The notes: generated by a model from the sequence alone, not told the origin. A stretch of DNA of 64,000 nucleotides from Heloderma charlesbogerti (GCA_026122225.1 JANEZZ010001949.1:1302001-1366000); one strand, 5' to 3'; numbered from the stretch's first letter, positions 10,946-24,197 are shown. Translations and numbers: made by a program.

Positions 10946-12104
10946 TTTATTAATGTTATTAAAATATTTATAGACTGCTTTTTGGTCATTTGCTTCTAGG
11001 AAGCTCACAAGTCATTTTTGTCACTTCAGTGTTCACTCCACGATGTTGAATCAAACATATTAGATAACATGTAATTTATCCTGTAAGTGACAACTCAGCC
11101 TCAGGGAGCAAAGCAACATTTCCGTTGTATTTAATAACTACTGCACTTTTCCTGTTCCACCTTCCAAAGGTTCTGTGATACTCAAATGATACTGGTGATA
11201 CAGAGATGTCTTATTTCTGGTGTTAAATTTCTGAACGGGAATGTATTTTTTTCATTTACTCCTTGGTCCCTGCATAGAAGTTGTATAGCTCGAAATGTTA
11301 TACTTGAATGGCTAGTATCACTAAAAGAAGTCCCTTCCTTTTCTCATTCTTTGATTACTTTGATAGACATCAGAATTGGTATTGGCACTAGATGAAAGAA
11401 GCCATGCTAAAGAGTACATTCAGAACCAGTAGGCCAAGCTATTGCACTTGGCAGCCCCTGACTGCAAGAGACCCACAGGGAAGGAAGAGCCTGTACAGAG
11501 TAATAGATATATACATCTTATAGTCTGCAGAGTTTCCATTCAAGTCTCTGTGGGCTAATTTACTTGCTTTCAGAGGAAGCAAAGGCTAAGAGTATTCTCA
11601 AGAGGAGCAGCACTGAAGACTAAAAATCTTTTTAGGTGCAATCTCTGAAGTATTTACAAAATTGTATTTCTTCAGGTAACTTCACTGAGATTCTTTCAGA
11701 AATGTTAAGTCTCCGCTCTCCAGTATTTACCCTGGCACATCTGTCTGAAAAGTGGGTGTAATACCCACTGAGAACCAGTTTGGCATCTGGGTAGTGTGCC
11801 AGACACAGACTGGGGAGAGGCACACATATCCCCACTCAGTCCTGAAGTTTGCTGTGTGCCCATTACCCAGTCACTCTGATAGCCTAAGCTACCTCACATG
11901 GTAGTTTGATGATAAAATGGGATAACTCCCATGTATGTCACCCTGATCTCCTCGGAAGAGAGCTGCATTTAGATATAATAAATAACACAAATGGGTACCG
12001 GGGTGCTCTCCCAAAATATTTCCTGCTCGACCCCATTTGCTTCCTCCACTTTTAGTCACAGTGTGTTTGTATTTATTGTGCATAGAAGAATCCTTGTTTA
12101 TGTA

Positions 12105-12342
12105 TTTATGTATTATTTATATCCCATCTTTTTTCCTCTTGCAAGGAACCCAAGGTAGCTTACATGATCCTCCTCCTCTCCATTTTATCCTCACAGCAAC
12201 AACCCTGTGAGGTGGGCTGGGCTGAGAGTCTGTGACTGGCCCAAAGTCACCCAGGGAGATTCCATGGCCGAGTGGGGACTAGAACCCAGATCTCCTGGCT
12301 CCCAGTCCAACACTTTCACCACTACACCACATTGGCTCTCCT
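12105..12342 (-). mobile_element. MIR-like CORE-SINE (tRNA-derived)
   Basis: On the minus strand a tRNA-like head carries Pol III box A TGGTGTAGTGG (12319-12329) and box B GGTTCTAGTCC (12276-12286). It is followed by the CORE region with GTGACTTTGGGCCAGTCAC and CTCACAGGGTTGTTG, then an A/T-rich L2-like tail at 12105-12135. This is the MIR/CORE-SINE plan. Transposition would depend on an L2 partner; several are present in the window. Confidence 0.85.
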
Positions 12343-12476
12343 TGCTCCCCTAGTAATGGTCTTTACCACTCCTATGATTCCCCAGACTAGTGTTTTTGGA
12401 GTCACCCCGGGTAACGCAGAGAGTGGAGAGAGATTATCTTTTGTTTTTGCCTCCTTCATCTTTTCCCAGTGAATTC

Positions 12477-12700
12477 ATAAGAACATAAGAAGAGCCATGC
12501 TGGATCAGACCATCTAGTCCAGCATTCTGTTGACACGATGGCCAACCAGCTGTCAACCAGGAAGCCACAAGCAGGGCATGAGCACAACAGCACTTTCCCA
12601 CCTGTGTTCCCCAGCAACTGGTGTACATAGGTTCACTGCCTCTGGTACTGGAGGTAGCACAAGGCCATCAAGACTAGTAGCCATTGATAGCCTTTTCTAG
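12477..12700 (-). mobile_element. CR1 3'-end fragment
   Basis: Starts with the reverse complement of the CR1 terminus (CATAAGAACATAAGAAGAGCC) and continues CCAGCATTCTGTT to a region matching 300-480 of the first CR1 in inverse orientation. It lies back to back with the larger CR1 that starts at 12725, which belongs to a different CR1 family (3' repeat TCTATGAT). Confidence 0.85.
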
Positions 12701-12894
12701 AAAGAAAAAGCCCATCTAGCCAAAATCATAGAATCATAGAACAGTAGGGTTGGAAGGGGCCTATAAGACCATCAAATCCAACCCCCTGCTCAATGCAAGA
12801 ATCCAGGTCAAAGCATCCCTGACAGGTGGCTGCCCAGCCTCGTCTTGAATGCCTCCAGTGTGGGAGAGCCCACCACCTCCCTAGGTAGTTGGTT

Positions 12895-15789
12895 TCATTG
12901 TCGTATTACTCTAATAGTCAGGAAGTTTTTCCTCATGTTCAGCCGGAATCTGGCTTCCTGGAACTTGAGCCCATTATTCCGTGTCCTGCACTTTGGGATG
13001 ATCGAGAAGAGATCCTGCCCTTCCTTTCTGTGGCAACCTTTCAAGTACTTGAAGAGCGCTATCATATCTCCCCTCAGTCTTCTCAGTCCCCTGATCATCT
13101 TTGTTGCCCTCCTCTGAACCCTCTCCAGTTTGTCTGCATCCTTCTTAAAGTGTGGCACCCAGAACTGGACACAGTACTCCAGATGAGGCCTAATCGGTGC
13201 TGACTAGGGGGGAACTAGTACTTCACATGATTTGGAAGCTATACTTCTGTTAATGCAGCCAAAATAGCATTTGCCTTTTTTGCAGCCACATCACATTGTT
13301 GACTCATATTCAGCTTGTGATTGACAACAATTCCAAGATCCTTCTCGCTTGTAGTATTGTTGAGCCAAGTATCCCCCATCTTGTAACTGTGCATGTGGTT
13401 TCTTTTTCCTAGGTGCAGAACTTGGCATTTATCCCTATTAAATTTCATTCTGTTTTCTGCCCAGCGCTCCAGTCTATCAAGATCATTTTGAATGTTGTTT
13501 CTGTCTTCCAAGGTATTTGCTATCCCTCCCAATTTTGTGTCATCTGCAAATTTGATCAGCATTCCCTGCACCCCCTCATCCAAGTCATTAATAGAAATGT
13601 TGAAGAGCACTGGGCCCAGGACTGAGCCCTGCGGTACCCCGCTCATTACCTCTCCCCAGTTTGAGAAGGTCCCTTTGAGTCCGATTCTGTAGCCAACTGT
13701 GGATCCAACGGATCATTGTTTCATCTAGCCCACTTTGAGCTAGTTTGCTCATCAGAATATCATGGGGCACTTTCTCAAAAGCTTTGCTGAAGTCGAGATA
13801 TATTATGTCCACAGCATTCCCACAGTCCACAAGGGAGGTTACCTGATTCAAAAATGAGATCAGATTAATCTGTCAGGATTTGTCCTTGACAAATCCATGT
13901 TGGCTTCACATAATCACTGCATTGTTTTCACGGCGTTTACAGATGGATAGCTTTATCATCTGTTCCAGAATTTTCCCAGGAATTGATGTCAGACTGACTG
14001 GTCTGTAGTTCCCAGGTTCCTCCTTTTTGCCCTTTTTGAAGATAGGGACAGCATTAGCCCTCCTGCAGTCATCTGGCACTTCATCCGTCCCCCATGATTT
14101 ATCAAAGAGAATAGACAATGGTTCTGAGAGTTCTTCTGCCAGTTCCTTTATTACTCTAGGATGCAGTTCATCTAGCCCTGGAGATTTGGAGTCATTCAAA
14201 GTAATTAGGTGTTCCTTGACCATATGCCTATCAATCTCAAGCTGCAATCCTACCCCTTCAGCCTGTACTTCGCATTTGCCAGTGGTGGTGGGGTCATAGA
14301 CTCTCTTTTGGGCGAAGACTCAGCTGAAGCAGGAATTGAGCATTTCTGCCTCTTGTTTGTCATCTGTTATCATTTTGCCATCCTTATTTAATAGCTGAAC
14401 CACCATTTCTTTCCTCTGTCTTTTACTATGCACGTATCTGAAGAAAACCTTTTTGTTGCTTTTAGCATCCCTCGCTAACTTCAGCTCATTCTCAGCTTTA
14501 GCCTTCCTGACGCCATCCGTGCAATTCTGTGCTACCTGCCTGTACTCTTCCTTTGTAGCTTGGCCTTCCTTCCACTTCCTATATGTGTGCTTTTTTGTTT
14601 TCAGGTCATCTCTAAGCTTTTTGTGAAGCTACATTGGCTTCTTCCGTTGTCTTCCACTTTTTTTTCGTATAATTGTGTCTTGAGAATTTCCTTTTTTAAA
14701 AACTCCCACCCATCTTGGACTCTTTCTCTCATTAGAGTTGCTTGCCATGGGACCATACTTATCATTGTTCTGAGTTTATTAAAATTGGCTTTCCTAAAAT
14801 CCAGGATACGTGTTTGGCTACCCTCGGCTTTTGCTTCCTTTAGAACCAAGAACTCAAGTACAACATGGTCACTTTCCCAGAGTTCCTGTAACTGCTACTT
14901 TATCCACTAAGTCATCTCTGTTGGTTAGGATCAAGTCAAGGATAGCCGATCCTCTAGTTCCTTCCTCCACTTTCTGTAGGAGAAAGTTATCTGACACACA
15001 AGTCAGGAATCTCTTGGAGGGGCCATGTTTTGCAGAATTTGTCTCCCAACAAATATCAGGGAAAATGAAGTCCCCCATTACTACTACATCTTGCTTCCCT
15101 GAAACATTGGCAATTTGCTTTTCAAAAGTTCCATCCTCGTCTTTTCCTTGATTGGGTGGTCGGTAGTAGACTCCGACCACCACGTTCCTTTTATTCTTTG
15201 CTCCATTTATTTTAACCCAGATGCTCTCGATGGGGCCACCAAGCTCATCCTCCTGTATTTCTGTTCAGAGATATGTACTTTTAACATATAGTGCAACTCC
15301 ACCTCCCTTTCTGTTCCCTCTCTTCTTTCTGAACAAGTTATATCCTTCAATTGCTGTATTCCAGTCATGGGAGTCATCCCACCAAGTTTCAGTTACACCT
15401 ATCACGTCATAATTTCCCTCCTGTATTAAGAGTTCAAGTTTGTTCTGTTTGTTTCCCATACTCTGGGCATTAGTATATAGACACTGAAAACCATGTGCTT
15501 TATAGTCTGGCTTTCTCCCTACATGTTTTTGAAGACTGTTATTGGGTGCTATTAGAGCCGTTGTTGTGTCCGTTGTAGCGCATGAGCTTTCATCCACTGT
15601 TACCCCCAACGTTATGTCTCCCTCCTCCGTAGGATTCAGTTTAAAGCCCTCTTGATGAAGTTCTTCATGCTGTGGCCAAACACATTCTTCCCAGCCCTTG
15701 TGAGGTGCAACCCGTCCCTTGCCAACAGTCCATCTTCCAGGAAGTGTAGCTTGTGATCCCAGAATCCAAATCTCTCGCGTCAGCAGCAC
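12895..15789 (-). pseudogene. CR1 ORF2 (endonuclease-reverse transcriptase), frameshifted
   Basis: Pieces in order on the minus strand: the APE-type endonuclease with TNAQSMGNKQNKLELL and VIGVTETWWDDSHDW (15265-15480), then GVYYRPPNQGKDED and VVMGDFIFPDICWE (14869-15183); the RT N-side with SPGLDELHPRVIKELAEE and IFKKGKKEEPGNYRPVSLTS (13906-14247); IIYLDFSKAFEKVPHDIL (13588-13851); the catalytic block GVPQGSVLGPVLFN plus FADDTKLGG (13239-13646); and a C-terminal part at 12895-13158. At least five frames are used, so no functional enzyme can be made. In life it nicks target DNA and primes reverse transcription. Confidence 0.9.
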
Positions 15790-15846
15790 CTTCGTAGCCA
15801 GTCATTCACCCGGAGTATTTTTCTTCCCTTTCTATCCCTCTTCTAA

Positions 15847-16625
15847 CTACTGGACTATCTGGGAATATGAGAAAACTATCTGGGCCCCAAAGTTCTTGAG
15901 TTTCCTTCCCAAAGCTTCAAAATTTGATGTGATTTCTTCGTAGCTCCGCTTGGTGGTATCATTTGTTCCCACATGGATGAGAAGAAAGGGATACCTATCA
16001 GTGGGCTTTATGAGTGCAGGCAACCCTTCAGTCACATCTCTAATTGCTCCTCCTGGGAGACAGCATACCTGGCGGGTCCACGGGTCTTCACAACATACTT
16101 GGGTTTCACTCCCATGCAGCAAGGAGTCTCCCACAACTACTACTCTTCTCTTCTTGTTGTTGTAGGCCTTAGTTTCATCACCTCTGCTTGACAGACCTTC
16201 AGCCTCTTGCTCGCTCTCATGCAGGGTCCCCCATAATTCTTCCTCTGCAGGCTGTCCTCCAGTCTTGTCCTCAAGTACCTGAAAACGGTTCCATACTTCC
16301 ACTGCTTCCAGTGGTGCAGATTCTGCTCCTGTCACCCTTTTCCAAGGAGTATCCTCTACTTTGTTTTTCCTCGCCTCAGCATTTTCCTTTATTGCCTCAG
16401 CTTGCTGTTGCTCTTCTAGCTTCTGTAGTTTGCTTTGCTACTGTAGTTCCATCGTTCTGTCCAAGAACTCTTCGTCTTCTCTTATTCCCTGGAAGGTCGA
16501 TACTCGCCACTCCAGTCCTCAATTTTTTTCCCCCAAAAGCATGATCAACTTGCACTTGTTGCACATGTAGGCCATGTTCAGATCAGGCAAGAAAACAAAC
16601 ATTGCACACACCTTGCAGGTCACCA
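15847..16625 (-). pseudogene. CR1 ORF1 with zinc finger and SGNH esterase domain
   Basis: On the minus strand the N-terminal part (16530-16625) has a CxxC...CxxC zinc-binding pattern (CKVCAMFVF...MCNKCK). After an acidic linker, the 162-codon frame at 15847-16335 has the esterase block VVVVGDSLLHGSE (block I, Ser nucleophile in GDS) and LLIHVGTNDT (block III, GxND). CR1 ORF1 proteins are known to carry a PHD-like finger and an esterase. A stop separates the finger from the esterase frame and the C-terminal catalytic D/H block was not identified, so it is non-functional. Confidence 0.8.
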
Positions 16626-16878
16626 CCACTGGAGAGTCTTTTCCTTACATAGTCTCTATTCCCTTTATGTTTCTAGTTTTCTGATGGAACTAGGATAGCC
16701 TGTGCTTTGTCCTCTATTCACTGGAGGTTAACAACAGAGTCCCACTGGTATGGAAGTGTGTGTTACAAGAAAAGAAATTGAAAACAAAATTTGTTATTTA
16801 TTTATTTATTGTTAGACACCTCCCCTGCCGAACTCCCCTGCCAATCTCCTGTTTGCTCTCCCTGTTTGCTTGCTCTGA

Positions 16879-16905
16879 TCTCTCTCTCTCTCTCTCTCTC
16901 TCTCT
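16879..16905. repeat. (TC)n microsatellite
   Basis: About 13 perfect TC units. Confidence 0.9.
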
Positions 16906-16929
16906 GGGAGCTTGCTTGCTTCTATAGCC

Positions 16930-17073
16930 CCTAGACCAGCTGGAGCAGCTTCCTCTGCTCTGCTTAGCTAGGAGGCAGGAGACAAAGATCGCCTCAGCCG
17001 CCCATCCTGCTTTGCATAGGATGCCCATAAGGCTTGGAATTCGGAGGTTTACAGGCAGTGCCATAGGACTGCA
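16930..17073. mobile_element. Non-autonomous element 'A', partial copy
   Basis: GGATGCCCATAAGGCTTGGA then CATAGGACTGCACCCTGA corresponds block by block to 52205-52268 (GGATGTCCATAAGCCTTGGA then GATAGGATTGCACCCTAA). The left half is missing or replaced by a (TC)n tract and the CR1 5' region. Confidence 0.6.
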
Positions 17074-18747
17074 CCCTGATTTACTACTACTCCATGGAAC
17101 AAATCACAATGTTTCTCTTCCTGACAGGCCCTCTTTGTTTCCATTTCTGCCCTTATTTATTTACTGTAAATATACCCTGCTTTTCAGCCAAGATTGACAC
17201 CTGCTGTTTTTTTTCTACTACCCAGTTCCTTTTACCTGGAACTGTTTCTCCCACCTACCCATCAAACCTACTTCCCACCACTCTTTTAACCCTTTTCTCA
17301 AAACCACTTCTTATGAAAAGACCTTAATGTGTCTACTAATGCTTTTTAAAATGTTTTGCAATAGCCCTGGCATCTCCTGGAGCTATGGTGATTGCTGCTG
17401 CTGGGAGCCAAGCCAGGTAGATGATGGTAATTTTTCCTGCATACTGTATTTCTTTCAAGATAAGAATTATAGTATCTGTGAGTAATACAACTGATGCTTA
17501 GAAACAGTGCTTATATTTCCAAATACCTACCCATCCTTGTGACGTGGAACCAAGCCATGTGGGAAGCTACTTGCTTGTAATGGCAGGGGCAGTTTTAACC
17601 ACTTTCTTTTCTCATTTCATGTAATATATATATTTTTTTAAAATCTTGCTGTTCAATTTTAAAGAGCTTCTGAAACTGTTAAACAAAAATGGGAAAGATT
17701 TAGGTTAAAGCAAATAATATATATGTACTGAAGTGTAAGAATGAGTGAACTTGTATTACTTGTGGCTAAGGAAGGCATTAAAAGCAGTTTTAAGGTATTG
17801 TATTATAAACTGACCTTATGAATGTGCTTTTCATCCACCCAAATTTTCAGTGTGTGTGTATCCGTACTGTATTACACTTAAAGCAGTGAAGCATTTGAAA
17901 CGTACTACCTGAGCTCATGTTATGGCACAAAGTGTTAATGAACATATCAACTGCTCAGGGAACAAAGCTAGCAGAATGTTTGTAGCACAGTTTCTATGAC
18001 AGAAGGGGAGTTGTCAGAATTCACAATGCTGAAGGCAGGGAAGGTTGAGGGATTCAGTCTTTGTGAATTTTGATACAAATCAGCTTAAACTGCACCTCCC
18101 AGACTAATGTGCAGATTGGAATTTAGATACTCATTGGATTTAGCACTTGTCCGAATATTGCAACACAGTTCTCGGCTCAAACAACGTAACAAAATATGTG
18201 CATAGTTTTGAGAGAAACTACGTTTAGATATATGGGTGTAAGAAAATACATTTAAACATATTTAAATGTGAATTTTCATGCAGATTTGAAAAATAAGAAT
18301 TGAAGATCAATGTGGAAACAGAATGAAAAGGACTTATGGGTAAACACATGTAAAAGTAATATGGACAGAAATAGTGAACTGTCTATCCTTTGCTTAATAT
18401 CAGGAGAAGCTGTATGTTGAGGGAAACAGTGTAGGATGATGAAGATGGAGTGCTAGGGGGATTAGCCTGGATACATCATGGTTGAAGAAGGTGGCACAAA
18501 AGAAATGGGAGGTTGAAATGCAAGGAGGAAACAATGGATGGTGGAGACATGGAATTGAAGAAAGAATGAGCCAAAGAGAAAGGTTAGGAGCAAAACCTCA
18601 CATATAACCTAGGAACAGGAGAAGATGTGTATTATTGGAAAGAAGTGGACAGGCAAAGGATAGTTAAGGGGCTGGTGACTGTGAGCCAAGAAAACAAGTG
18701 GGGTGTGGGTTTGCTCTGTGTAGAGCTTAACGCTGCCTTCCCCAACG

Positions 18748-18863
18748 TGCCCTCCAGATGTTTTCGACTTCAACTCCCATCAGCCCCAGATAGCATGGCC
18801 AATGGCCAGGAATGCTTGAAGTTCTGGTCCAAAACATCTGGCGAGCACCAGTTTGGAGAAGGC
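18748..18863. mobile_element. hAT-like palindromic MITE (family 'C')
   Basis: CTTCCCCAACGTGCCCTCCA then GATGTTTT at left, and AAAACATCTGGCGAGCACCA then GTTTGGAGAAGG at right form an imperfect palindrome. The body keeps AACTCCCATCAGCCCC. Copies at 49378 and 52936 share both halves. This is a very common type of reptile foldback repeat. Confidence 0.8.
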
Positions 18864-20485
18864 TAACTTAAAGTCAAACTACATGTTACGATAAACATGC
18901 TTTTTTAAAAGCATGCTTTATTTTTAAGAAAAAGCAGGTGCGGGCTCTAATCCGGAAAGTGCTCCCAATCGATATTGATGTGCCATCCTGGTTTCCTGCT
19001 GGAAATTCCCCCTCCCCAGTTGTTTGCTCCTGAAGGTACCGTTTACTGCAAACAACACAAATAGCAGCTGTGGGGGATTTGGCAGAGAGTTAACATATAA
19101 GTCTTGTAAATAAATGAGCCCTTAGCTCATTTACATCCAATTAATTTGAGTGGACATCAGACATGCTTAACTTTATTTCAATTGTGCCCTTGTCATGGTA
19201 CTTTTGTCATCATAAACTAATTTAGCATAAAGTAGTGCAGTTCTTGTGTCTGTGAACTTGACCTCATTTCTTATATGCAGTGATGCTGATGTGGTTTCCA
19301 TCTTAGCATTATTATCCTGGAATTTATCATGAAAACATAGTTTAATTTTCTACCCTGGTGTGTATGTATGTAAGGGGAGTGGGGGACAGCTCCAGTTATC
19401 CTGTAATTTAAATCTTCTACATAGGTAATAATGAAACATTGACTTAAATGGGCTGTACATTAAAATACTACAATCATTAAGAAATGAGCCATTTGGTTTT
19501 AAAATGCTTACCTATATAAGCAGTTGTAGACATAGCTACTGTTCTTTGTGCTAAAGGCATCCTGAACAGAGGTCCATCTGTATAAAGGAAGTGTAATGAA
19601 GAATGCTTTTAAACGCATGAAATTGAGTGCATGAGAGTGGGGGGCTCTACACCATTAAATCTGATGTCAAAATATATTAATAGTGTGCCACAGAGCTCTT
19701 CATATCTTCTTTTATCGTACTTTATATGCTTCTGGGTTGATCCTTGCATTGTAAACAGATTTGAGTGCTAAACCTGGTGAGCCCAGAAGTTGCAAGCACT
19801 TTAAGGCAGTATATCAGCCCCTTTGCCCAAGGAGAAAGTACTCCCATGCAGAACATAACACTTACTTAAGCATTTAAACATTGAGTTATATGCTTGACTT
19901 ATTCGCATCTTGCTTTTTGACAGAATGCCAACTACTTAATGATGCTCCTTCAGTGTCCATTGATTATTTTTTTAAATCATACTTGATATACTCAGTTATT
20001 AATGCCTCTTGAAGTTAGATATTTGAACAATCTTATTAATGTATATAGCCAGGAAAAAAATATCCCAAGTATTTGAACACAGCTTCTAAAAAAATAAGCA
20101 GCAGTGATGATTACCTTAAATTATGTTTTCCTAGGGCTATGTGGAGGACACACTCTAGAATTTTAGGGTTGTGTGTGATGGGGTTGGATGGTATCCAGAA
20201 TTTGGATAATGGAAGTATGTATAATTCTGATCAAGGATAGTCATTTATATAGGTGGTGATTTGGAGCTTAAGGGAATTCTCTGTTCATTTTCCAATTTGA
20301 GAAATAAGAAATCTATATCTGCCTGCATTTTGGAGTATGGTGGTACTTCTGCATCTCATACTGTATCAATTATCAGATGAGTTAGCATTAATGAAATGTA
20401 ATATTAGAACACAAATATAATGTATGTGATTGAAAGTCTTAATGTTCCTATTGCTTCTTTTTTCTTCTATAATCCCCTTTCTTAG

Positions 20486-20612
20486 AAAGTAAATCAAAAG
20501 GTCTTCAGTGGGTGATAGATACCACTATTGCGTATCCCAAAGCTGAACCCATAGACATCCAGACCTGGATTCTTGGCTACAGGCGACCAATGATTACCCA
20601 TGTTCATTACAG
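20486..20612 (+). CDS. LPGAT1: LPGAT1 internal coding exon
   Basis: Second LPGAT1 exon in the window, 127 bp, with acceptor cttag at 20481-20485 and donor GTAGGA at 20613. Entered in phase 1, it reads SKSKGLQWVIDTTIAYPKAE and then PIDIQTWILGYRRPMITHVHY, a stretch strongly conserved in vertebrate LPGAT1. It lies C-terminal to the acyltransferase motifs. It ends in phase 2; AG plus G of the next exon makes Arg. The preceding intron is about 19 kb and full of transposable elements, yet both splice sites match consensus. Confidence 0.96.
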
Positions 20613-21584
20613 GTAGGAAATGCATTTTTGTCTTCACATAATTTTAAATTAAGGCCTGTAAAAATTGTCCTTGCAATGTTATCTAAGAATATGGCGGACT
20701 TGAAATAAAATCTTTAGGTTACTTTACAGTTCAAAACTGCCAGGGTTGAGGGGGCCGTGGGCAAGATGCATTCTGGGGGCCTACACACACGCTCCTGGGC
20801 ATCCTCCTCCATTTTTCTCTCCACCCTGCCATATTATCTCTCGCTCTTCACCCTTTCTCTCCCCTCCACTTACCAGTCAATGGCACGTTTTCTTTTTGTT
20901 TTAATTTTTAGAAGAGTTCAGTAGTGTTGGAGAGTGGAACTGCAGTTGCTCTCAGTATCATGCTTGGCAGTGGGGCTGAAACTGGCTAGTCTCAAGGCAA
21001 AGCCCAAATACAGCTCTCATCAGTTTTGCATCTTAAACCAAATTTTCAGGCTTTGCACTGAGTCTTGAACTAGAAATGTAATTAATAAGTAAAATAATAG
21101 ACTTCATACCAAGGAAAAAATGTCAACAGTGGGCTTCTCTTGACTTGGCCAGATTCTGTGAGAGTCTGTGAATGCAGGCTAGAAGACGGTGGGTCAAACC
21201 TGCCTCTCCAGAGCAATCTGTTACCAATTTGGCCAGTAATCCCTTTCTCTGTTCAGCTGTCTGAAAAGATATGTGCAAGAGAAGCAGGGTCACCCTTTGT
21301 TGTCTTCTCTACTGCCTTCTCCTTCTGGTCTTAGCCTAAACCAATTTAAGATAGTGTCTTTCTTCTGGTCCTAGTCAAACCAATTTGAGAAAGTGCAGAG
21401 GGAGAGGGAGGAAAAGAGAATATTTTCTTTATTTTATTTAAAATCCTGCCTTTTCACTATTATCCCCAATGCAGCTTACAACATAAACAATTTAGCAATG
21501 AGCTGGTTAACATGTAACACTGAACAATAATTTAGCGTTATATGCATGAGCTGGAATTAGCCTGAGAAAAGCCCCCCCCTCGGG

Positions 21585-21915
21585 GGGGGTTCAGATACCA
21601 CTTTTCTGGCTTTCCATTATGTACAAACCAGAGATTATGGGTTGTTACAAACCCAGGCTAGGTAAATAGGATAGCTTCAGAAATAACAGTTTGAAATTGA
21701 CTTGTTTAGAAACTGACCATAGTTTCTGATAAAGCACAATATGTAATGACAAACCAGGATTTTCGAAAATGAAACTAAATGTTAGCAAAGTCCCAACCAC
21801 ACAGGACAAGGAAAGGGGTAGGGGGAATGTGTGAGCCCAAGGCTTTGCTCAGGCTCATTCCCCCTTGTGCTTGTAGCGCTAAACCATGGTTTAGTGTTAC
21901 ATGCAAACCAGGCAT
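21585..21915. repeat. Unclassified palindrome-rich repeat
   Basis: Begins near GGTTCAGATACCAC and ends with the perfect 14-bp palindrome CTAAACCATGGTTTAG (21883-21898) and TGCAAACCAGGC. A similar GGTTCAGA start marks the element at 36391. The inner part has ATTATGGGTTGTTACAAACCC. No coding frame. Confidence 0.5.
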
Positions 21916-24197
21916 TAACAATATAAAACAAATTATCCATCAAATGTTTTTTAAAGGATTGTTTTAATTTGGTCTGAAAGAATAATAAAGTTGATGCCAC
22001 TCAAATATTTGGCCTTAAGGCCACGAGTTGCATTTCTTAGCCCAAAGTATCAAGACGGAGCCTATGATATTTGAAACAAAAGGAAGTTAGCATAGGAGTG
22101 AATATTCATGCCTTGCCTAGGGATGTAGAGAAATATTAATTCTGCTACAAGCAACCATTAATCAAATAAGAAGCTTAGGAGGGTTGAGTAAGAAGACATA
22201 CATAACATTTTTAGAACTGTGGTGTTATTTTATTTATGTAATTAATTTAGAAATTTATGTCCCACTTTTTTTTTATAAAAATAAACTTGAGTGTATCCTT
22301 GTTGTTCAATCCAAACATACCTTTCTAGGGTCAAGCTCTGAAAAAAAGGGTTCTGCAACTTTGCAGTGGATACCAGCTGGTGCTGGTGATACCATCAGGA
22401 ATCGCTTCTTCCCCCAATCCCTAGAGCAGTTTTGTTCTTTAATTTTTCCCTTTTTTCCTTTTCATTAATAAGGTGACAGTTCAGAAATATGCATATATGC
22501 AGTACATTTAAACATCAAAAAAGGCAGACCACCCACCTGAAGCATTGGGGGGAGGGGTAAGAGCGATGTATTTGGTTTGCTGGTATGCATCTTTGTCACT
22601 GCATTTGTGAATTCAGGAGGAAGCTGGCTTTACCCCCGAGGTATGAATGACAAGTCTTATCATGCCAAGATAAAAAGGGATATTCAGAGATCTCCCGGGT
22701 CCCCCTTGAGAAGCTGGGTTGCATAAAACATAGCACACACAGCCATAGCTTGTTCTGTTACCTAAAAACCTTCTCAGCATAATGAATTATACTTTCAGGA
22801 GCACTTAGAAATCCATGAAAGGTAATGAAAATATAACAGAGTGAGAAGGGCAAATAAAAGGTGCAATGGCAAACAAAATCAGATTTTCAATGATTTTTGC
22901 CTCAGACTGCCTTTGGGAGGCTAACCTTAGCTAGTCTTTTCATGCCTTTAACTGGAAGACCAGTGTGCAGCAGCCTTACATAAGAGAAGCCAAAAGGCAC
23001 TTACATTAAAGGGGTTACTAATGAAAGTGGAGAGCAGCTACTTTCTTGACTTTTCAGTATCTTCCAGGCCTTTTGAGGCTAAAACATCATTGCATATCCT
23101 TAAATGAGGCAGCAACGATAGGAATGGAAATTGTTTGGTGAAATAAGTAACATAAATTCTTGAGAGTTGGAGTGGAAAATTTTGCATTCAGTAACTTAGG
23201 TTTTTGTAATCTGGCAACAAAACTCCACTACCCTAACTCACCATTTTATCACAGTAACGTGTAAAGAAGTCTTGTTTTTTTGTTGTTGATGGGGGTGGAG
23301 AATTTTGGAAACAGATAAAATGAGCGATCCTATGCTTTGTGGCCTAGAACCAGCCAGACAGAGGGTTCGATATTATGGCAACTGTACAAAGGGATGAGTT
23401 TCCCCTGCCCTGAAGACTGCCCATGCCTGTTGTAGCATATGTGCTGCCATTCTGGCTCTATGGAAACGTCCTGCTTGATACAAATTTTCCTGAAGATGGT
23501 GTTTTTTGAGGCAGGAAATTGGTAGTTAGGATGTGGGGCCATACTGTATGTTAATGCTGTGTGTTTTTTGGATTAGTGGTGTATATACATGGAACCAGAC
23601 TGGGAGTTCAGTATAGGAGGCATTGGATGGACACACACACACGTGTGATGTATACTGAATTCAGCCAAAGCACAAGCCAAATTGGTCCCCTTTGGACCAT
23701 TTCTGGCACTTCCTGAGGGGAAGGGGGCTTCCCTCTGAAGTGAACAGAATCGAAACTGGACCCTACATGAGGCTTCGCTGGCAATTCAGCTTTTGAAAAG
23801 CAGACAGTGTGTCTCCAAAAATAGCATCTTGCTTTCTCTAAATGCTTATTGGGGGGGAGGGTGGGTTTAATAACTGATAGGTCCACCTTCTAATCATAGG
23901 GCATGTTTTACTAGGCGGTTTCCAATCATTGGGCTTTGTGGGAGAGCAAGGATGGGATTGTGCACCTGTCCTTATTTTGGAGACACATCTATGATGTGCA
24001 CCATTTTCATACAAATTGACCCACTCCGCGCAAAAAAAAAACCCTGGGGAGGAGGAAGCAAATCACTCCCCCCCCCCAATACAAGGATGTTCTCTGTCAG
24101 TTTCAGAAGAATGGTCCACAAGGAACATAGGGAGATAAGCGTGTACTTTTTTGGATACCCTCAAAATGTAAAGGCTGTTCTTGCACAAAAAACCCTG

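Larger units (their letters stand above)
12725..16640 (-). mobile_element. Nearly full-length but inactive CR1 LINE
   Basis: Reads right to left. The 3' terminus is a short (TCTATGAT) repeat at 12725-12740, as is typical of CR1, and there is no poly(A). Upstream are the RT (12895-14250), a linker (14600-14850), the APE endonuclease (14869-15789) and ORF1 (15847-16625). At about 3.9 kb it is near the full CR1 length. The ORFs are split by several frameshifts and stops. The 5' boundary lies between 16640 and 16790 and is not sharp. Confidence 0.9.
1470..20485 (+). other. LPGAT1: LPGAT1 intron (19 kb), repeat-rich
   Basis: Bounded by donor GTATGG at 1470 and acceptor cttag at 20485. The named elements inside are listed separately. 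Stretches in which I see no recognisable feature: 1500-2480, 3870-4930 (T-rich), 5750-6440, 7630-8228, 9673-10870, 10950-12100, 17080-18745 and 18865-20485. The block at about 10190-10800 has a composition change and might be an old LTR or DNA element, but no terminal structure could be found. Confidence 0.85.

Noticed and set aside
12319..12329. A functional tRNA gene on the minus strand
   Set aside because: Box A and box B are present but the cloverleaf is degenerate, and a CORE-SINE body with an L2-like tail follows.
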